Below, one piece after another: positions 6,375 through 14,313 of a stretch of 15,199 nt of DNA; the first letter of the stretch is position 1, and the number at the start of each line of letters is the position of its first letter. Source of the DNA: Novosphingobium sp. GTDB lineage: Bacteria > Pseudomonadota > Alphaproteobacteria > Sphingomonadales > Sphingomonadaceae. Where the stretch lies: positions 1 through 15,199 of the forward strand of contig JAQVEQ010000053.1 in the NCBI GenBank assembly GCA_028697875.1. Direction: 5' to 3'. The notes beneath the pieces are model-generated. The model saw only the letters and a list, made by a program, of their open reading frames with translations. It was not told where the DNA came from and ran no database searches. A program made the position numbers and the translations under genes.

Positions 6375-7193
6375 TCAGCCTTCGGCCAGCGCTTCGGCTT
6401 CCTTGGCGCAGTCGCTCGTCGGCGCGGGCAGGTTCCCGGCGGCGATTTCCTTCTGCGCGGCTTTCAGGTCGTCCTGGAAAGCCGGAACCGAATGAAGCTC
6501 GGCCACGGTCGCGGTGGCGACGATCCGGCCTTCTTCCACGTCGCTCAGCCAGTGGACGTTGCACACGCGGCGGCTGTCCCCGAAGGCGCGGCCGCGCGCG
6601 ACCAGCTGGGTCGCCCGGCCGGGCACCAGTTCGGCCATGATGAGGCCCCAGCCATAGCCGATCGCACTATGCCCGGAGGGGTAGGAGCCGTCCTTGCGCA
6701 AGTAGTTTTCGAAGGAGGGTGTGCAGGTCGGCTGGCCGTTTTCCATGAACGGACGGGGCCGCTGGTACTTGTTCTTGGCGCCGCCGGTCGATACGCCGAG
6801 GTCGATCATCGCCCGGCGCAGCAGGCGGGCCGTGGCCGGCGTGGTTTCGGGGCTGACTTCGAAACCGGCGGCGCAGGAAAGGGCTTCGGTCGCCTTGGGC
6901 GTGAACAGGTCGGCATCGCTGGTGGCGAGATCCCAGCGGGCGGTGCCATGCAGCGCCAGCCCGCGCTTGGACGCTTCCTCGTCGCGCGCAAATGCCGTCG
7001 AATCGTCCGCGGGAGGAGCTGGCAGCAGGGCAATGCTGTCGGGCAGGGCGGCGTGATCGAGATAGCCGGAAGGGAATTTCGCGGCCTTGGCCAGAACCTG
7101 CTCCGTTGCCGGGGCGGGGCTGGCGGCAGGCTGTTCCGCCATGACTGCCGCGCCAGCCAGCGCCAATGCGCCGGCAAACCAAACTGCCTTCAT
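6375..7193 (-). CDS. PAP2-family class A-type acid phosphatase, periplasmic
   Basis: A 272-residue protein with an N-terminal signal peptide (hydrophobic segment about residues 4-18, likely cleavage after the Ala of AAVMA). It carries the full three-part PAP2/class A acid phosphatase signature: K140-x6-R147-P148, P172-SGH175-S176, and S207-R208-x5-H214-x3-D218. His214 is expected to form the phospho-enzyme, with His175 as the proton donor. Family members hydrolyse a broad range of phosphomonoesters in the periplasm. The start ATG 7191-7193 has a GAGGAG ribosome site 9 bases upstream. The gene lies 119 bases downstream of the flavin dehydrogenase on the same strand, so co-transcription is possible but not shown. 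Nothing ties it to the P450 chemistry; it may be a bystander or a scavenger of phosphate esters. Confidence 0.93.
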   Translation of the reverse strand: MKAVWFAGALALAGAAVMAEQPAASPAPATEQVLAKAAKFPSGYLDHAALPDSIALLPAPPADDSTAFARDEEASKRGLALHGTARWDLATSDADLFTPKATEALSCAAGFEVSPETTPATARLLRRAMIDLGVSTGGAKNKYQRPRPFMENGQPTCTPSFENYLRKDGSYPSGHSAIGYGWGLIMAELVPGRATQLVARGRAFGDSRRVCNVHWLSDVEEGRIVATATVAELHSVPAFQDDLKAAQKEIAAGNLPAPTSDCAKEAEALAEG

Positions 7194-7312
7194 CTGGATT
7201 CTCTCCTCAGGATATCTTCCGCAGCACTAGGGATGGAGCCGGACCCTATCCAGATCGAAATCGTACGCAACCGGATATTTGGATGCCGCGCGGGAGTCCG
7301 GCTTGCCCCTGC

Positions 7313-9079
7313 CTAGGTCGCGGCCATGGCTCGTGCCGCCCGCCGCCCGGAATAGATGCAGTCGGAGTAGGACAGCCCGCTGACATAGAGGTTGGAGCAG
7401 AGCCCCACCGCATTGCGTCCGGCGGCGTAGAGCCCGGGCACTGCCCCGCCGTCCACGCCTTGCACCGCCCCGGTCGCCTCGTCCACGGCCAGCCCGCCCA
7501 CGGTCATGCAGGCGATCGGGAACATGCGGGCATCGACCGAGGCGTCGATCGCGTAATAGGGGCCCTGATCCAGCGCGATCATTTCTTCGGCCGTCTTGTA
7601 GAACGGGTCCTTGCCTTCGCCGCGCGCGGTGCGGTTGTAGGCGTCGAGCGTCGCGGCGAACGTGGCCGGATCGAAGCCCATCTTGCGGGCCAGATCTTCG
7701 GGCGTCTTGCCGCGTGTCGCGGCGAACAGGCAATTGACAATCGTGATGTCGCGCTGGAAACCGAGCACGCCATGGCCGAAAGCGTCGCGCAGCGCCTTCT
7801 TGAACAGCTTCTGGTCGAGGATGATGTAACCGCGCCCGTCATGGCGTTCGACCATCTCGTCGCCGATGCGCGCGCCGTACCAGGTTTCGTTGACGAAACG
7901 CGCGCCCTTGCCGTCGACCAGCATGGCCTGACCCCAGGCCTTGGGCGGGTTGAGGAAGCGCCAGGCCGAAACCCGTTCCATCAGCGCGGTCTTGCCGCCC
8001 GCGGTGACGCCCAGCATGATGCCGCTGCCGTTGTCGCCCAAGGTCCCGTTGGGCAGGCCGGGGGCGTATTCCGGTGCGAAGTGCCGGACCATGGCCGGGT
8101 TGCAGATGAAGCCGCCCGCGCTCAGCACCACGCCCTTGCGCGCGCGGATCCAGACGCTCACGCGCCCTTTGCCTTCCAGCGCGCGGGCCTTGGCGAGATA
8201 GCGGTAGCCGACTTTCATCGTGACGCGCGAGCCGGGGAATGTGCCGGGCAGCATCGACATCCAGGCTGCGCCCTTGGCCATCAGCTTCGAATATTTTGCC
8301 TGCGTGGCCGCGTCGGCAAAGCGCAGGACGCGCACGCCGATCACCCGGCCGGTGCCGTCGAGTGCAAGCTGGCGCGCCTCGGCCGTCGGATGGAACACCA
8401 TGCCCTTGGCCAGGGCTGCTTCGCGCAGCTTGTTGTACATCCCCGCGCCGACCCCCCACGGCTTGTTGCCGTTGCGGAAGTGGACCCGGTGGCCGCGTGC
8501 GGCAGGCGGGGTGATATCGCGGAACGGCGCGCTCAGCGTGCTGTCCGGGTGATAGAGGAACTTGTCGATCGGCGGGTAGGACGTCTTTTCCGGATGGTAG
8601 CTCGCCTGGAACGGGGCGCCGTGGCCGCGCAGCCAGTCGAGCGTCGCGGGGCTGGTCTCGCAGAAGTCGCGCAGAGTCTCGTCCGAGACGACATCCCCCG
8701 CTTCGGCCTTGAGGTACGTGAACATTCGCTCGGGCGTGTCCTCGATCCCGGCTTCCTTCTGGATCGAGGTGCCGCCGCCGGCATAGTAGACGCCGCCGTT
8801 GGCCGCCGAGGAGCCGCCGCCGTCATACTGGTCGACGGCAACGACGCTCAGCCCTTCCTCCAGCCCCTGGAGCGCGGCGGCAATGCCCGCCCCGCCCAGG
8901 CCGACCACGACCATGTCCGCCTGTTCGTCCCACGTGTACGCATCGGGATCGTCGAGGCGCAGGGGCGCATCGATGGCAAGGCCCCAATCGGTGATCGGCT
9001 GGCCCGGCTGAGGCACCGGACGCGCCGGTTTTGCATAAGGATCGAACGGAGGGACGGCATAGGTTGTGCCTTGTGACAT
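7313..9079 (-). CDS. FAD-dependent dehydrogenase, 3-ketosteroid dehydrogenase/fumarate reductase class
   Basis: A 588-residue flavoprotein. After a Pro-rich 50-residue N-terminal extension comes the FAD-binding Rossmann core VVVGLGGAGIAAAL (GxGxxG at 60-65), then an acidic end of strand 2 (VAVDQYDGGG) and the Ser/Gly loop SSAANGG. Near the C-terminus, GLYAAGRNAVG and GLSYSDCIYSGRRAA are the second FAD-contact region of the FAD_binding_2 family. Members desaturate steroid or other cyclic ketones, or reduce activated double bonds. I cannot assign the substrate, and I could not confidently place the catalytic tyrosines of true ketosteroid delta-1-dehydrogenases. ATG 9079 was chosen because GGGAG lies 9 bases upstream; a longer frame to 9139 has no such site. 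It is divergent from the receptor at 9270 and probably shares a control region with it, which suggests action on an imported compound. Confidence 0.88.
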   Translation of the reverse strand: MSQGTTYAVPPFDPYAKPARPVPQPGQPITDWGLAIDAPLRLDDPDAYTWDEQADMVVVGLGGAGIAAALQGLEEGLSVVAVDQYDGGGSSAANGGVYYAGGGTSIQKEAGIEDTPERMFTYLKAEAGDVVSDETLRDFCETSPATLDWLRGHGAPFQASYHPEKTSYPPIDKFLYHPDSTLSAPFRDITPPAARGHRVHFRNGNKPWGVGAGMYNKLREAALAKGMVFHPTAEARQLALDGTGRVIGVRVLRFADAATQAKYSKLMAKGAAWMSMLPGTFPGSRVTMKVGYRYLAKARALEGKGRVSVWIRARKGVVLSAGGFICNPAMVRHFAPEYAPGLPNGTLGDNGSGIMLGVTAGGKTALMERVSAWRFLNPPKAWGQAMLVDGKGARFVNETWYGARIGDEMVERHDGRGYIILDQKLFKKALRDAFGHGVLGFQRDITIVNCLFAATRGKTPEDLARKMGFDPATFAATLDAYNRTARGEGKDPFYKTAEEMIALDQGPYYAIDASVDARMFPIACMTVGGLAVDEATGAVQGVDGGAVPGLYAAGRNAVGLCSNLYVSGLSYSDCIYSGRRAARAMAAT

Positions 9080-9118
9080 CGAAGTTTTCTCCCAAGAATT
9101 GGCCGACTTTTGCGACCC

Positions 9119-9136
9119 CGTTGCCACATTGCAACG
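9119..9136. promoter_or_regulatory. Dyad in the divergent dehydrogenase/receptor control region
   Basis: CGTTGC (9119-9124) and GCAACG (9131-9136) form a perfect 6-bp inverted repeat with a 6-base spacer, 40 bases upstream of the dehydrogenase start. A related dyad, CTTGC-N5-GCAAG, occurs at 14222-14236 in the other divergent control region. It is a possible operator; the binding protein is unknown. Confidence 0.3.
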
Positions 9137-9243
9137 CAAATGCGTAATCGTGGCTTGAAAACATAACGATAATGGCAGTTCTCATTGCATTGAAAAGGCG
9201 GAATCTGCATCACCCCCTGTAGAAAAACATACGCGAGTCCAAA

Positions 9244-9253
9244 TTTCGCGAAA
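9244..9253. promoter_or_regulatory. Palindrome TTTCGCGAAA ahead of the receptor gene
   Basis: A perfect 10-bp palindrome ending 16 bases before the ATG of the TonB-dependent receptor, next to its ribosome site (AGAGGGGT). Its position suits a repressor operator near the transcription start. Chance occurrence is possible for so short a motif. Confidence 0.25.
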
Positions 9254-9269
9254 GACGAAGAGGGGTGTC

Positions 9270-11642
9270 ATGAAAAAGCTGTTGGTTTCCACTGCCCTGT
9301 GTGGTTCCTGCCTTGTTGCTGCCATGCCCGGTGTCGCGATGGCCCAGGCCGACGATACGAAGAGCATCGGCATTGGCGAAATCGTCGTGACCGCGCAGAA
9401 ACGCGCGGAAAATATCCAGGACGTGCCGATCGCGATTTCGGCGGTGAGCACGGAATATCTCGAAAGCCGCGGGGTCGATTCCATCGACAAGCTGGGCACG
9501 ATCGCGCCGAACGTGAAGATCGAGCGGGCGCCGTCGAGCAAGACGATCTCCCAGATTTCCATCCGCGGTTCGGTGACGATCAATCCGTCGATCACCTGGG
9601 AGCCGGCGGTCGGCCTCTACATGGACGGCGTCTACATCGCGAAGGCGCAGGGTTCGATTTTCGACATTGCCGATCTCGAACGGGTCGAAGTGCTGCGCGG
9701 TCCGCAAGGCACGCTTTATGGCCGCAATGCGCTGGCCGGTGCAGTGAACCTCATTACCAAGAAGCCGAGCGGGGAGGCCGGAGGCTTCGCCGAAGTCACT
9801 TACGGCAGCTATGACGAATGGAAGTTCCGCGGTTCGCTCGACCTGCCGCAGATGGGTATCTTCTCGGCCAAGGTGTCCGGCCAGTATCGCCGTCGCGACG
9901 GTTTGATCGACGTCGTCCCGAACCCGATCCCCGGCGTACTGACCGCGTTGCCCAACCAGCGCAACGAAACGGACACGATCCGCAGCGGCAGCTTCATGGT
10001 TCAGGTCCGTGCCGAACTGAGCGATGCCGTCACAGCCGACTATACCTATGACTATAGCAAGCAGGACCAGACGCCGCCCTTCTCGCAGTTGCTCGGCGTC
10101 AACATGAACGGTGAAGCTCGCGATATCTTCGACCCGAGTTCGCCCGGCTACATCTATGGCGGGGCATATTTCCCGCTCAATCTCTATACAAACCCGGACC
10201 GGATCAGCACCGCGTCGATCGACGCGAAGGTCTACGAAAAGTCGCGTAGCTACGGTCATGCGCTGACCTTGACTGCCGACGTCGGCGGGGCGACCCTGAA
10301 GTCGATCACGGCCTACCGCGATCTCGCATGGTCGGATCACCTCGATCTCGACGGTTCGCCGATGTCTGTCGCGGAAACCTACCGCATTACCGACTATCAC
10401 GCGTTCAGTCAGGAATTGCAGGCGACCGGTTCCGCTTTCGACGACCGTCTCGATTATGTGGCGGGTGCCTTCTACTTCAGCGAGAAGGCCGAAACGAACA
10501 ACCCGCAGAGCTATTTCGGTGGCGGAGTGGACCTGGTTTCCCGGTACGGTTCGCATACCAAGGCCTGGGCCGTCTATGCGCAGCTCGACTACAAGCTGAC
10601 CGACGCCCTCAAGCTGACTCTCGGGGGCCGCTATACGCATGAGAAGAAGGACGTCATGCGTTACTTCCTCGTCAACTACGATGCGTCCAACGGTATTCTC
10701 ACCCCCACCGTTTTCGCTGATTTCGGTTATGGCGACGTGCCGGATGCGACGTACAACGACTTCTCGCCGGCCGCGACGCTGAGCTACGAAATCACGCCTG
10801 ACATCAACGTCTATGCCCGCTACGCGAAGGGCTTCAAGTCGGGCGGTTTCAACGGCGAAACCAACGTGTTCTTCAACTTCACGGCCGACTGCCCGAGCGG
10901 TGCGACGGAACTGTGCGAACCGTACAAGGCCGAAACCGTCGACAGTTATGAACTCGGCGCGAAGACCAAGCTGTTCGGCGGCAAGCTGATCTTCAACGTT
11001 GCGGCTTTCCGCGACGAGCACAAGAATATCCAGCTGGCGATCTTCACGGCCTCCACTGGTGCGGCGTCGATCGTGCGCAACGCGGCCGCCGCACGCATCC
11101 AGGGGCTTGAGTTCGAAGTCGTCGCCCGTCCGATCGACGCCCTGACGATCAACGGTTCGCTGGCGCTGCTCGATGCCAAGTACAAGAAGTACTATGACGA
11201 CGTGAATGGGGTGTCGACCGACGTGTCGGACAACCGGGCATTCCCCCATGCGCCGAAGACGACGGCTTCGCTGGGCGTCGATTGGAAAGTGCTCGAAGGC
11301 GACTGGGGCAAGTTCAACATCTACGGCGATCTGAACTACATCTCCAAGTACTACACCTATCCTTATGCGCTCGATCCGACGCTGGAAGGCAAGACCTGGT
11401 CCGATCAGTATGCCGACCGGACCCGTTCGAAGGGGCGCACGATCGTCAATTTGCGCGCGACTGTTTCGGACTTCGAACTGGCCAGCGTGGTGAAGGCGGA
11501 AGTCTCCGGCTTCGTCCGCAACCTGACGAAAGAGAGCAATCCTGCGAACTACATCGATTTCGGTCCCAGCTTCGGTGGCCTGCTGCTGGGCTATTTCCCC
11601 GATCCGCGCACTTGGGGCGTGACGTTCGGCGTGAAATACTGA
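9270..11642 (+). CDS. TonB-dependent outer-membrane receptor (complete)
   Basis: A 790-residue receptor with all expected parts. The signal peptide is MKK followed by a hydrophobic segment, with likely cleavage after AMA at residue 25. A TonB-box-like EIVVTAQKR follows at 37-45. The plug domain covers about residues 48-165, with the signatures GLYMDGVYI and LERVEVLRGPQGTLYGRNA. A beta barrel occupies the rest and ends in an aromatic residue (Tyr). A purine-rich ribosome site, AGAGGGGT, precedes the ATG. Barrel motifs such as LTLGGRYTHEKK and YARYAKGFKSGGF are shared with the partial receptor at 1-1335. It imports an unknown ligand using TonB energy. It is divergent from the flavin dehydrogenase and followed by an SDR gene, which points to a catabolic substrate rather than a siderophore (inference). 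Confidence 0.96.
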   Translation: MKKLLVSTALCGSCLVAAMPGVAMAQADDTKSIGIGEIVVTAQKRAENIQDVPIAISAVSTEYLESRGVDSIDKLGTIAPNVKIERAPSSKTISQISIRGSVTINPSITWEPAVGLYMDGVYIAKAQGSIFDIADLERVEVLRGPQGTLYGRNALAGAVNLITKKPSGEAGGFAEVTYGSYDEWKFRGSLDLPQMGIFSAKVSGQYRRRDGLIDVVPNPIPGVLTALPNQRNETDTIRSGSFMVQVRAELSDAVTADYTYDYSKQDQTPPFSQLLGVNMNGEARDIFDPSSPGYIYGGAYFPLNLYTNPDRISTASIDAKVYEKSRSYGHALTLTADVGGATLKSITAYRDLAWSDHLDLDGSPMSVAETYRITDYHAFSQELQATGSAFDDRLDYVAGAFYFSEKAETNNPQSYFGGGVDLVSRYGSHTKAWAVYAQLDYKLTDALKLTLGGRYTHEKKDVMRYFLVNYDASNGILTPTVFADFGYGDVPDATYNDFSPAATLSYEITPDINVYARYAKGFKSGGFNGETNVFFNFTADCPSGATELCEPYKAETVDSYELGAKTKLFGGKLIFNVAAFRDEHKNIQLAIFTASTGAASIVRNAAAARIQGLEFEVVARPIDALTINGSLALLDAKYKKYYDDVNGVSTDVSDNRAFPHAPKTTASLGVDWKVLEGDWGKFNIYGDLNYISKYYTYPYALDPTLEGKTWSDQYADRTRSKGRTIVNLRATVSDFELASVVKAEVSGFVRNLTKESNPANYIDFGPSFGGLLLGYFPDPRTWGVTFGVKY

Positions 11643-11647
11643 TAGCC

Positions 11648-11685
11648 GGAATGGCGGGGCGGGAGCATTTCCGTCCCGCCATTCC
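11648..11685 (+). terminator. Long hairpin after the complete receptor gene
   Basis: GGAATGGCGGG (11648-11658) pairs perfectly with CCCGCCATTCC (11675-11685). The stem has 11 bp and the loop is 16 bases. It begins 5 bases after the receptor stop. As with the hairpin at 1351-1382 after the other receptor, no T tract follows, so it may act as an mRNA 3' stabiliser or partial terminator that lets some transcription reach the SDR gene. Confidence 0.5.
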
Positions 11686-11721
11686 CGTTACCCCTATCTG
11701 AAAATGGATCGAGGCAAGATC

Positions 11722-12465
11722 ATGGAATTCGAAGGCAAGAAGGTCCTCATTACAGGCGCGGCTTCCGGCATCGGCCGGGCGACCGCCATCCGCTTTGCAG
11801 CAGCCGGGGCGCAAGTCACCATCGGCGACATCAACGCGGCCGGGCTGGAAGAAACGGCTGGGATGATGGCCAGCACGCCCAAGGTGGTGCCTTACGACGC
11901 CTGCGATTTCGATTCCTGCCGTGCGCTGGTCGATGCCGCCGCCACGGACGGTCTCGATGTGCTGTGCAACATTTCCGGCATGATAAAGTGGGGGCCTTCG
12001 CTCGATTTCGCGGTCGAGGATTTCGAGCGGATCTTGAAGGTCAACACGACCAGCGTGTTCGTCCTGTGCCAGGCGGCGCTGCCCCATCTCGTCAAGAGCA
12101 AGGGCAACATCGTCAACACGGCCTCCACCGCTGCGTTGCAGGGCCTTGCCTATACGATAGCCTATTCCGCCTCGAAGCACGCGGTGGCCGCGATCACCAA
12201 GGGGCTGGCCATCGAATTCGCCGCAAAGGGCGTGCGGGTCAACGCGATCTGTCCGGGCCACGTGGATACCCCGCTGGCCGCGACCCCGCCGCCCACCGGC
12301 GGCGATGTCGATTGGTCGCTGGTCATGCGCAATGCGCCCAAGCTGGAAAACGGGTCGTGCGAGCCTTTGGATATTGCCGAAATGTTTGCTTACCTGGCCA
12401 GTGAGCGGGCGCGCAAGGTCACCGGATCGCTGTTCACGATCGATGGGGGGCAGCTGGCGGGTTAA
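11722..12465 (+). CDS. Short-chain dehydrogenase/reductase (SDR), classical type
   Basis: A 247-residue classical SDR. The cofactor loop TGAASGIG is at 11-18, and an Asp at the end of strand 2 (Asp36 in IGDIN) favours NAD(H) over NADP(H). Asp61 sits in YDACDF. The usual NNAG is changed to Asn83-Ile-Ser-Gly86. The catalytic set is Asn109, Ser135, Tyr148 and Lys152 (YSASK), followed by ICPGHVDTP. It should interconvert a secondary alcohol and a ketone in the cytoplasm. ATG 11722 is preferred because GAGG lies 7 bases upstream; an in-frame ATG at 11704 has no ribosome site and would add six residues. It lies 79 bases after the receptor, with a leaky-looking hairpin between, so partial co-transcription is plausible. 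The substrate is unknown; a diol or alcohol made by the nearby enzymes is a reasonable guess. Confidence 0.94.
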   Translation: MEFEGKKVLITGAASGIGRATAIRFAAAGAQVTIGDINAAGLEETAGMMASTPKVVPYDACDFDSCRALVDAAATDGLDVLCNISGMIKWGPSLDFAVEDFERILKVNTTSVFVLCQAALPHLVKSKGNIVNTASTAALQGLAYTIAYSASKHAVAAITKGLAIEFAAKGVRVNAICPGHVDTPLAATPPPTGGDVDWSLVMRNAPKLENGSCEPLDIAEMFAYLASERARKVTGSLFTIDGGQLAG

Positions 12466-12490
12466 GCCTGCGATCGCATAAGCGGATGGT

Positions 12491-12512
12491 CCGGCCGCCG
12501 GTTCGCGGCCGG
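12491..12512. other. GC-rich hairpin downstream of the SDR gene
   Basis: CCGGCCGC (12491-12498) and GCGGCCGG (12505-12512) form a perfect 8-bp stem with a 6-base loop, without a T tract. It lies in the 162-base convergent gap, ahead of the stronger terminator at 12551. Confidence 0.35.
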
Positions 12513-12550
12513 GGCGCCGCGCTTGGCTGGCGCCGTTTGGTGAAGTCATG

Positions 12551-12588
12551 AAAAAAGCCTGTGCCCTGATCGGGACGCAGGCTTTTTT
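12551..12588. terminator. Bidirectional rho-independent terminator between convergent genes
   Basis: AAAAAAGCCTG (12551-12561) is complementary to CAGGCTTTTTT (12578-12588), with a partly paired GC-rich centre between them. The A6/T6 ends give a T tract on both strands, so it can end the SDR transcript on plus and the VOC-protein transcript on minus. Confidence 0.85.
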
Positions 12589-12627
12589 CGAACCTGTCCG
12601 CCGCACCGGCAAGCGCGGCGGAGCCGG

Positions 12628-13299
12628 TTACATCTCGACGATCGAGAGAATGTGGTTCTCGCGGTCGGGGAAGACGTAGTCGAGCTCAATGACCATGCCA
12701 TCGCCAAGCTGGCCGGCCTTGAGCAGGTCGGTCTTGACGAAGACCTGCACCCCGTTGCGGCCATAGGCGCAGCGGGTGACGTCGCCGAACAGCGGCGACG
12801 CGTCGAGCCGCGCATCCACGTCCGGGTCGCCGGGTCGCGAGCGGTTCAGGCCGATTTCGATATGCCCCTTGAGGTCGGGATCGTTTTCCGCCCGCTCCTT
12901 GAGGTCGAGCGTGATCCGTTCGAGATCCTCGAGCGAATTGAGGAGGAAGCCGAAATGGAAGCTCGATTCCGGATCCTCGATCAGCATCTGGCGCCAGCCC
13001 TGAACGGCTTCGTGCTCGTTGTCGGTGCCGACCTTGAACGTGTCGTGGATCGCCTCGATCAGCTTGAGCTGACGTTCGGGCAGAGCGGAAAGGTAGACGA
13101 TCCCGTCGCCACGCGCGAAATGCTCGTTATCGACGACGTAACGGTAGAAGTTGCCGTCAGGCAGCGGCAGGACCTGCGTCTCGACCAGCCCGAGCAGCGA
13201 GAGGAGCTTGGCGGCCTTGGGGCCGTCTTCGGCCTTGCCATAGTGCAGGGCGAGGTGCCCCATGCTGCGGGCGGGAGTTTCCTTGGCGGCTGTAGCCAT
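12628..13299 (-). CDS. VOC (glyoxalase/extradiol dioxygenase)-like protein with a possible 2-His-1-Glu metal site
   Basis: A 223-residue cytoplasmic protein I do not recognise by name. Two modules look like VOC beta-alpha-beta-beta-beta units. The first starts at GHLALHYG (His15) with the helix AAKLLSLLGL. The second starts at SFHFGFLLNSLEDLERI (His115) and ends GMVIELDYVF (Glu205). His in the first strand of each module and Glu in the last strand are the positions that bind metal in glyoxalases and extradiol dioxygenases. The spacing is atypical, and a charged insert (about residues 135-175) splits module two. ATG 13299 is chosen with AGAGGT 9 bases upstream; extension to a TTG at 13320 would swallow that site. 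If it is catalytic, ring cleavage or isomerisation would suit the setting, but a non-enzymatic VOC protein is equally possible. Confidence 0.82.
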   Translation of the reverse strand: MATAAKETPARSMGHLALHYGKAEDGPKAAKLLSLLGLVETQVLPLPDGNFYRYVVDNEHFARGDGIVYLSALPERQLKLIEAIHDTFKVGTDNEHEAVQGWRQMLIEDPESSFHFGFLLNSLEDLERITLDLKERAENDPDLKGHIEIGLNRSRPGDPDVDARLDASPLFGDVTRCAYGRNGVQVFVKTDLLKAGQLGDGMVIELDYVFPDRENHILSIVEM

Positions 13300-13504
13300 A
13301 ATCAATACACCTCTCTCCAAATGGCTGGCTGTCCGGTCGTAGGCTGCCGTTCTGCCGGCAGGGCTGACCTTGCCTTGACGATAGCAGTGCGCCTGTGATG
13401 CGGCAAGTTGTCAGCACTCACTCACAAGTGATTTCCGCCCATCCAGAGCGCACGTCCGCCGTGCAGGCGCGCACGGTTTCCGCTGCCCCGCAACGGGTTC
13501 CTAC

Positions 13505-14134
13505 CTAGTCGGCTGCGCGGCGTTCCCGTTCGCGCGCCGTATCCCCGCTTATGCGTACGGCAATGGCATTGGCCTTGACTCTCGGCCGGTCGGGCTCCGC
13601 TTCGCGCAGGGGCTCGGCCGGGATCAGGTCGGTCAGGCATTCGCGCGCCAGCCGCTGGTACTCGCCCTTGCCGTCGTTCTTCCACGTCACCTGATGCGGT
13701 TCGAAGGTCTTGACGATCTTGGCCGGGTTGCCGACCACCAGGCTGCGCGGCGGAATGACCACGTCGGATTTGACCAGCGCAAGGGCGGCGACCAGGCATT
13801 CGTCGCCCACCACGGCATTGTCGAGCACCACGGTATTCATGCCGATCAGCGCGTTTTCACCGATCTCGCAGCCATGGATGATCGCGCCGTGGGCGATGGT
13901 CGCGCCCCGGCGGATCAGCGTGTCGCGCGCGGACGAAACATGGACGGTGACCGAATCCTGGATGCTGGTGTCGCCTTCGACCACGATGCGGCCGAAATCG
14001 CCCCGCAGCGAAGCGCCCGGCGCGATGAAGCAGCCCGGGCCGACGATCACGTCCCCGATCAGCGAGGCGAGAGGGTGCACATAGCTGGTCGGATGGACGA
14101 CCGGCACGATCCCCTGGAAGGCGTAGCATGGCAT
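13505..14134 (-). CDS. PaaY/CaiE-like hexapeptide-repeat protein, gamma-carbonic-anhydrase fold
   Basis: A 209-residue left-handed beta-helix protein. The opening MPCYAFQGIVPVVHPTSYVH and repeats such as IGDVIVGPG and IGENALIGMNTVVLDNAVVG match the PaaY/CaiE group closely, as does the end (EYQRLARECL, PLREAEPDRPR). Gamma-carbonic-anhydrase features are present: Arg44-Gly-Asp46, Gln59-Asp60, and zinc-ligand histidines His65, His82 and His87 with the typical 5-residue gap between the last two. PaaY is a thioesterase that removes dead-end CoA products in phenylacetate degradation, and CaiE is linked to carnitine CoA metabolism (established). Here no paa or cai genes are nearby, so the exact role is open. 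ATG 14134 has AAGGAG 10 bases upstream; a longer frame to 14290 lacks family similarity in its first 52 codons. It is divergent from the TIM-barrel gene. Confidence 0.9.
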   Translation of the reverse strand: MPCYAFQGIVPVVHPTSYVHPLASLIGDVIVGPGCFIAPGASLRGDFGRIVVEGDTSIQDSVTVHVSSARDTLIRRGATIAHGAIIHGCEIGENALIGMNTVVLDNAVVGDECLVAALALVKSDVVIPPRSLVVGNPAKIVKTFEPHQVTWKNDGKGEYQRLARECLTDLIPAEPLREAEPDRPRVKANAIAVRISGDTARERERRAAD

Positions 14135-14221
14135 GGCGGGGTTTCTCCTTGTTCGTTCCACGGGGCACGGCCGGAATGGCGGCCCATGCCCGTTCGCTGT
14201 CCGCCGCCGATGCAGCGATTG

Positions 14222-14236
14222 CTTGCCAAGTGCAAG
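14222..14236. promoter_or_regulatory. Dyad in the divergent PaaY-like/TIM-barrel control region
   Basis: CTTGC (14222-14226) and GCAAG (14232-14236) form a 5-bp inverted repeat with a 5-base spacer near the middle of the 179-base divergent gap. It shares the TTGCCA...TGCAA core with the dyad at 9119-9136, although the spacing differs by one base. Confidence 0.25.
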
Positions 14237-14313
14237 TATCCTCTGCCGGACGGAAAATTGCGCGCGCTGCCTTATGGCCAGCCGCTGCAACTTCGGATAG
14301 GGGCAGGGGTGTC

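Noticed and set aside
7237..7303. 8-bp inverted repeat AGCCGGAC ... GTCCGGCT between the dehydrogenase and phosphatase genes
   Set aside because: The arms are more than 50 bases apart with no T tract; it could be a chance match in GC-rich sequence and does not make a convincing terminator or operator.
7166..9076. 636-codon plus-strand open frame opposite the flavin dehydrogenase
   Set aside because: It is fully antisense to a gene with clear FAD-binding motifs, is rich in Arg, Ala, Gly and His, and has no recognisable domain; it is a typical GC-rich mirror frame.
9210..11249. 679-codon minus-strand open frame opposite the complete TonB receptor
   Set aside because: It mirrors the receptor codons (repeated Arg/Asp/Val-rich strings), has no domain signature and no ribosome site.
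13300..13504. Minus-strand promoter candidate TTGCCG-N17-TATCGT upstream of the VOC-like gene
   Set aside because: Each box matches the consensus at only four of six positions, and in GC-rich alphaproteobacterial DNA this is too weak to list as a feature.
14135..14290. 52-codon N-terminal extension of the PaaY-like protein
   Set aside because: Family members begin at the MPCYAFQG-type sequence; the extension is low-complexity and lies in the divergent control region.
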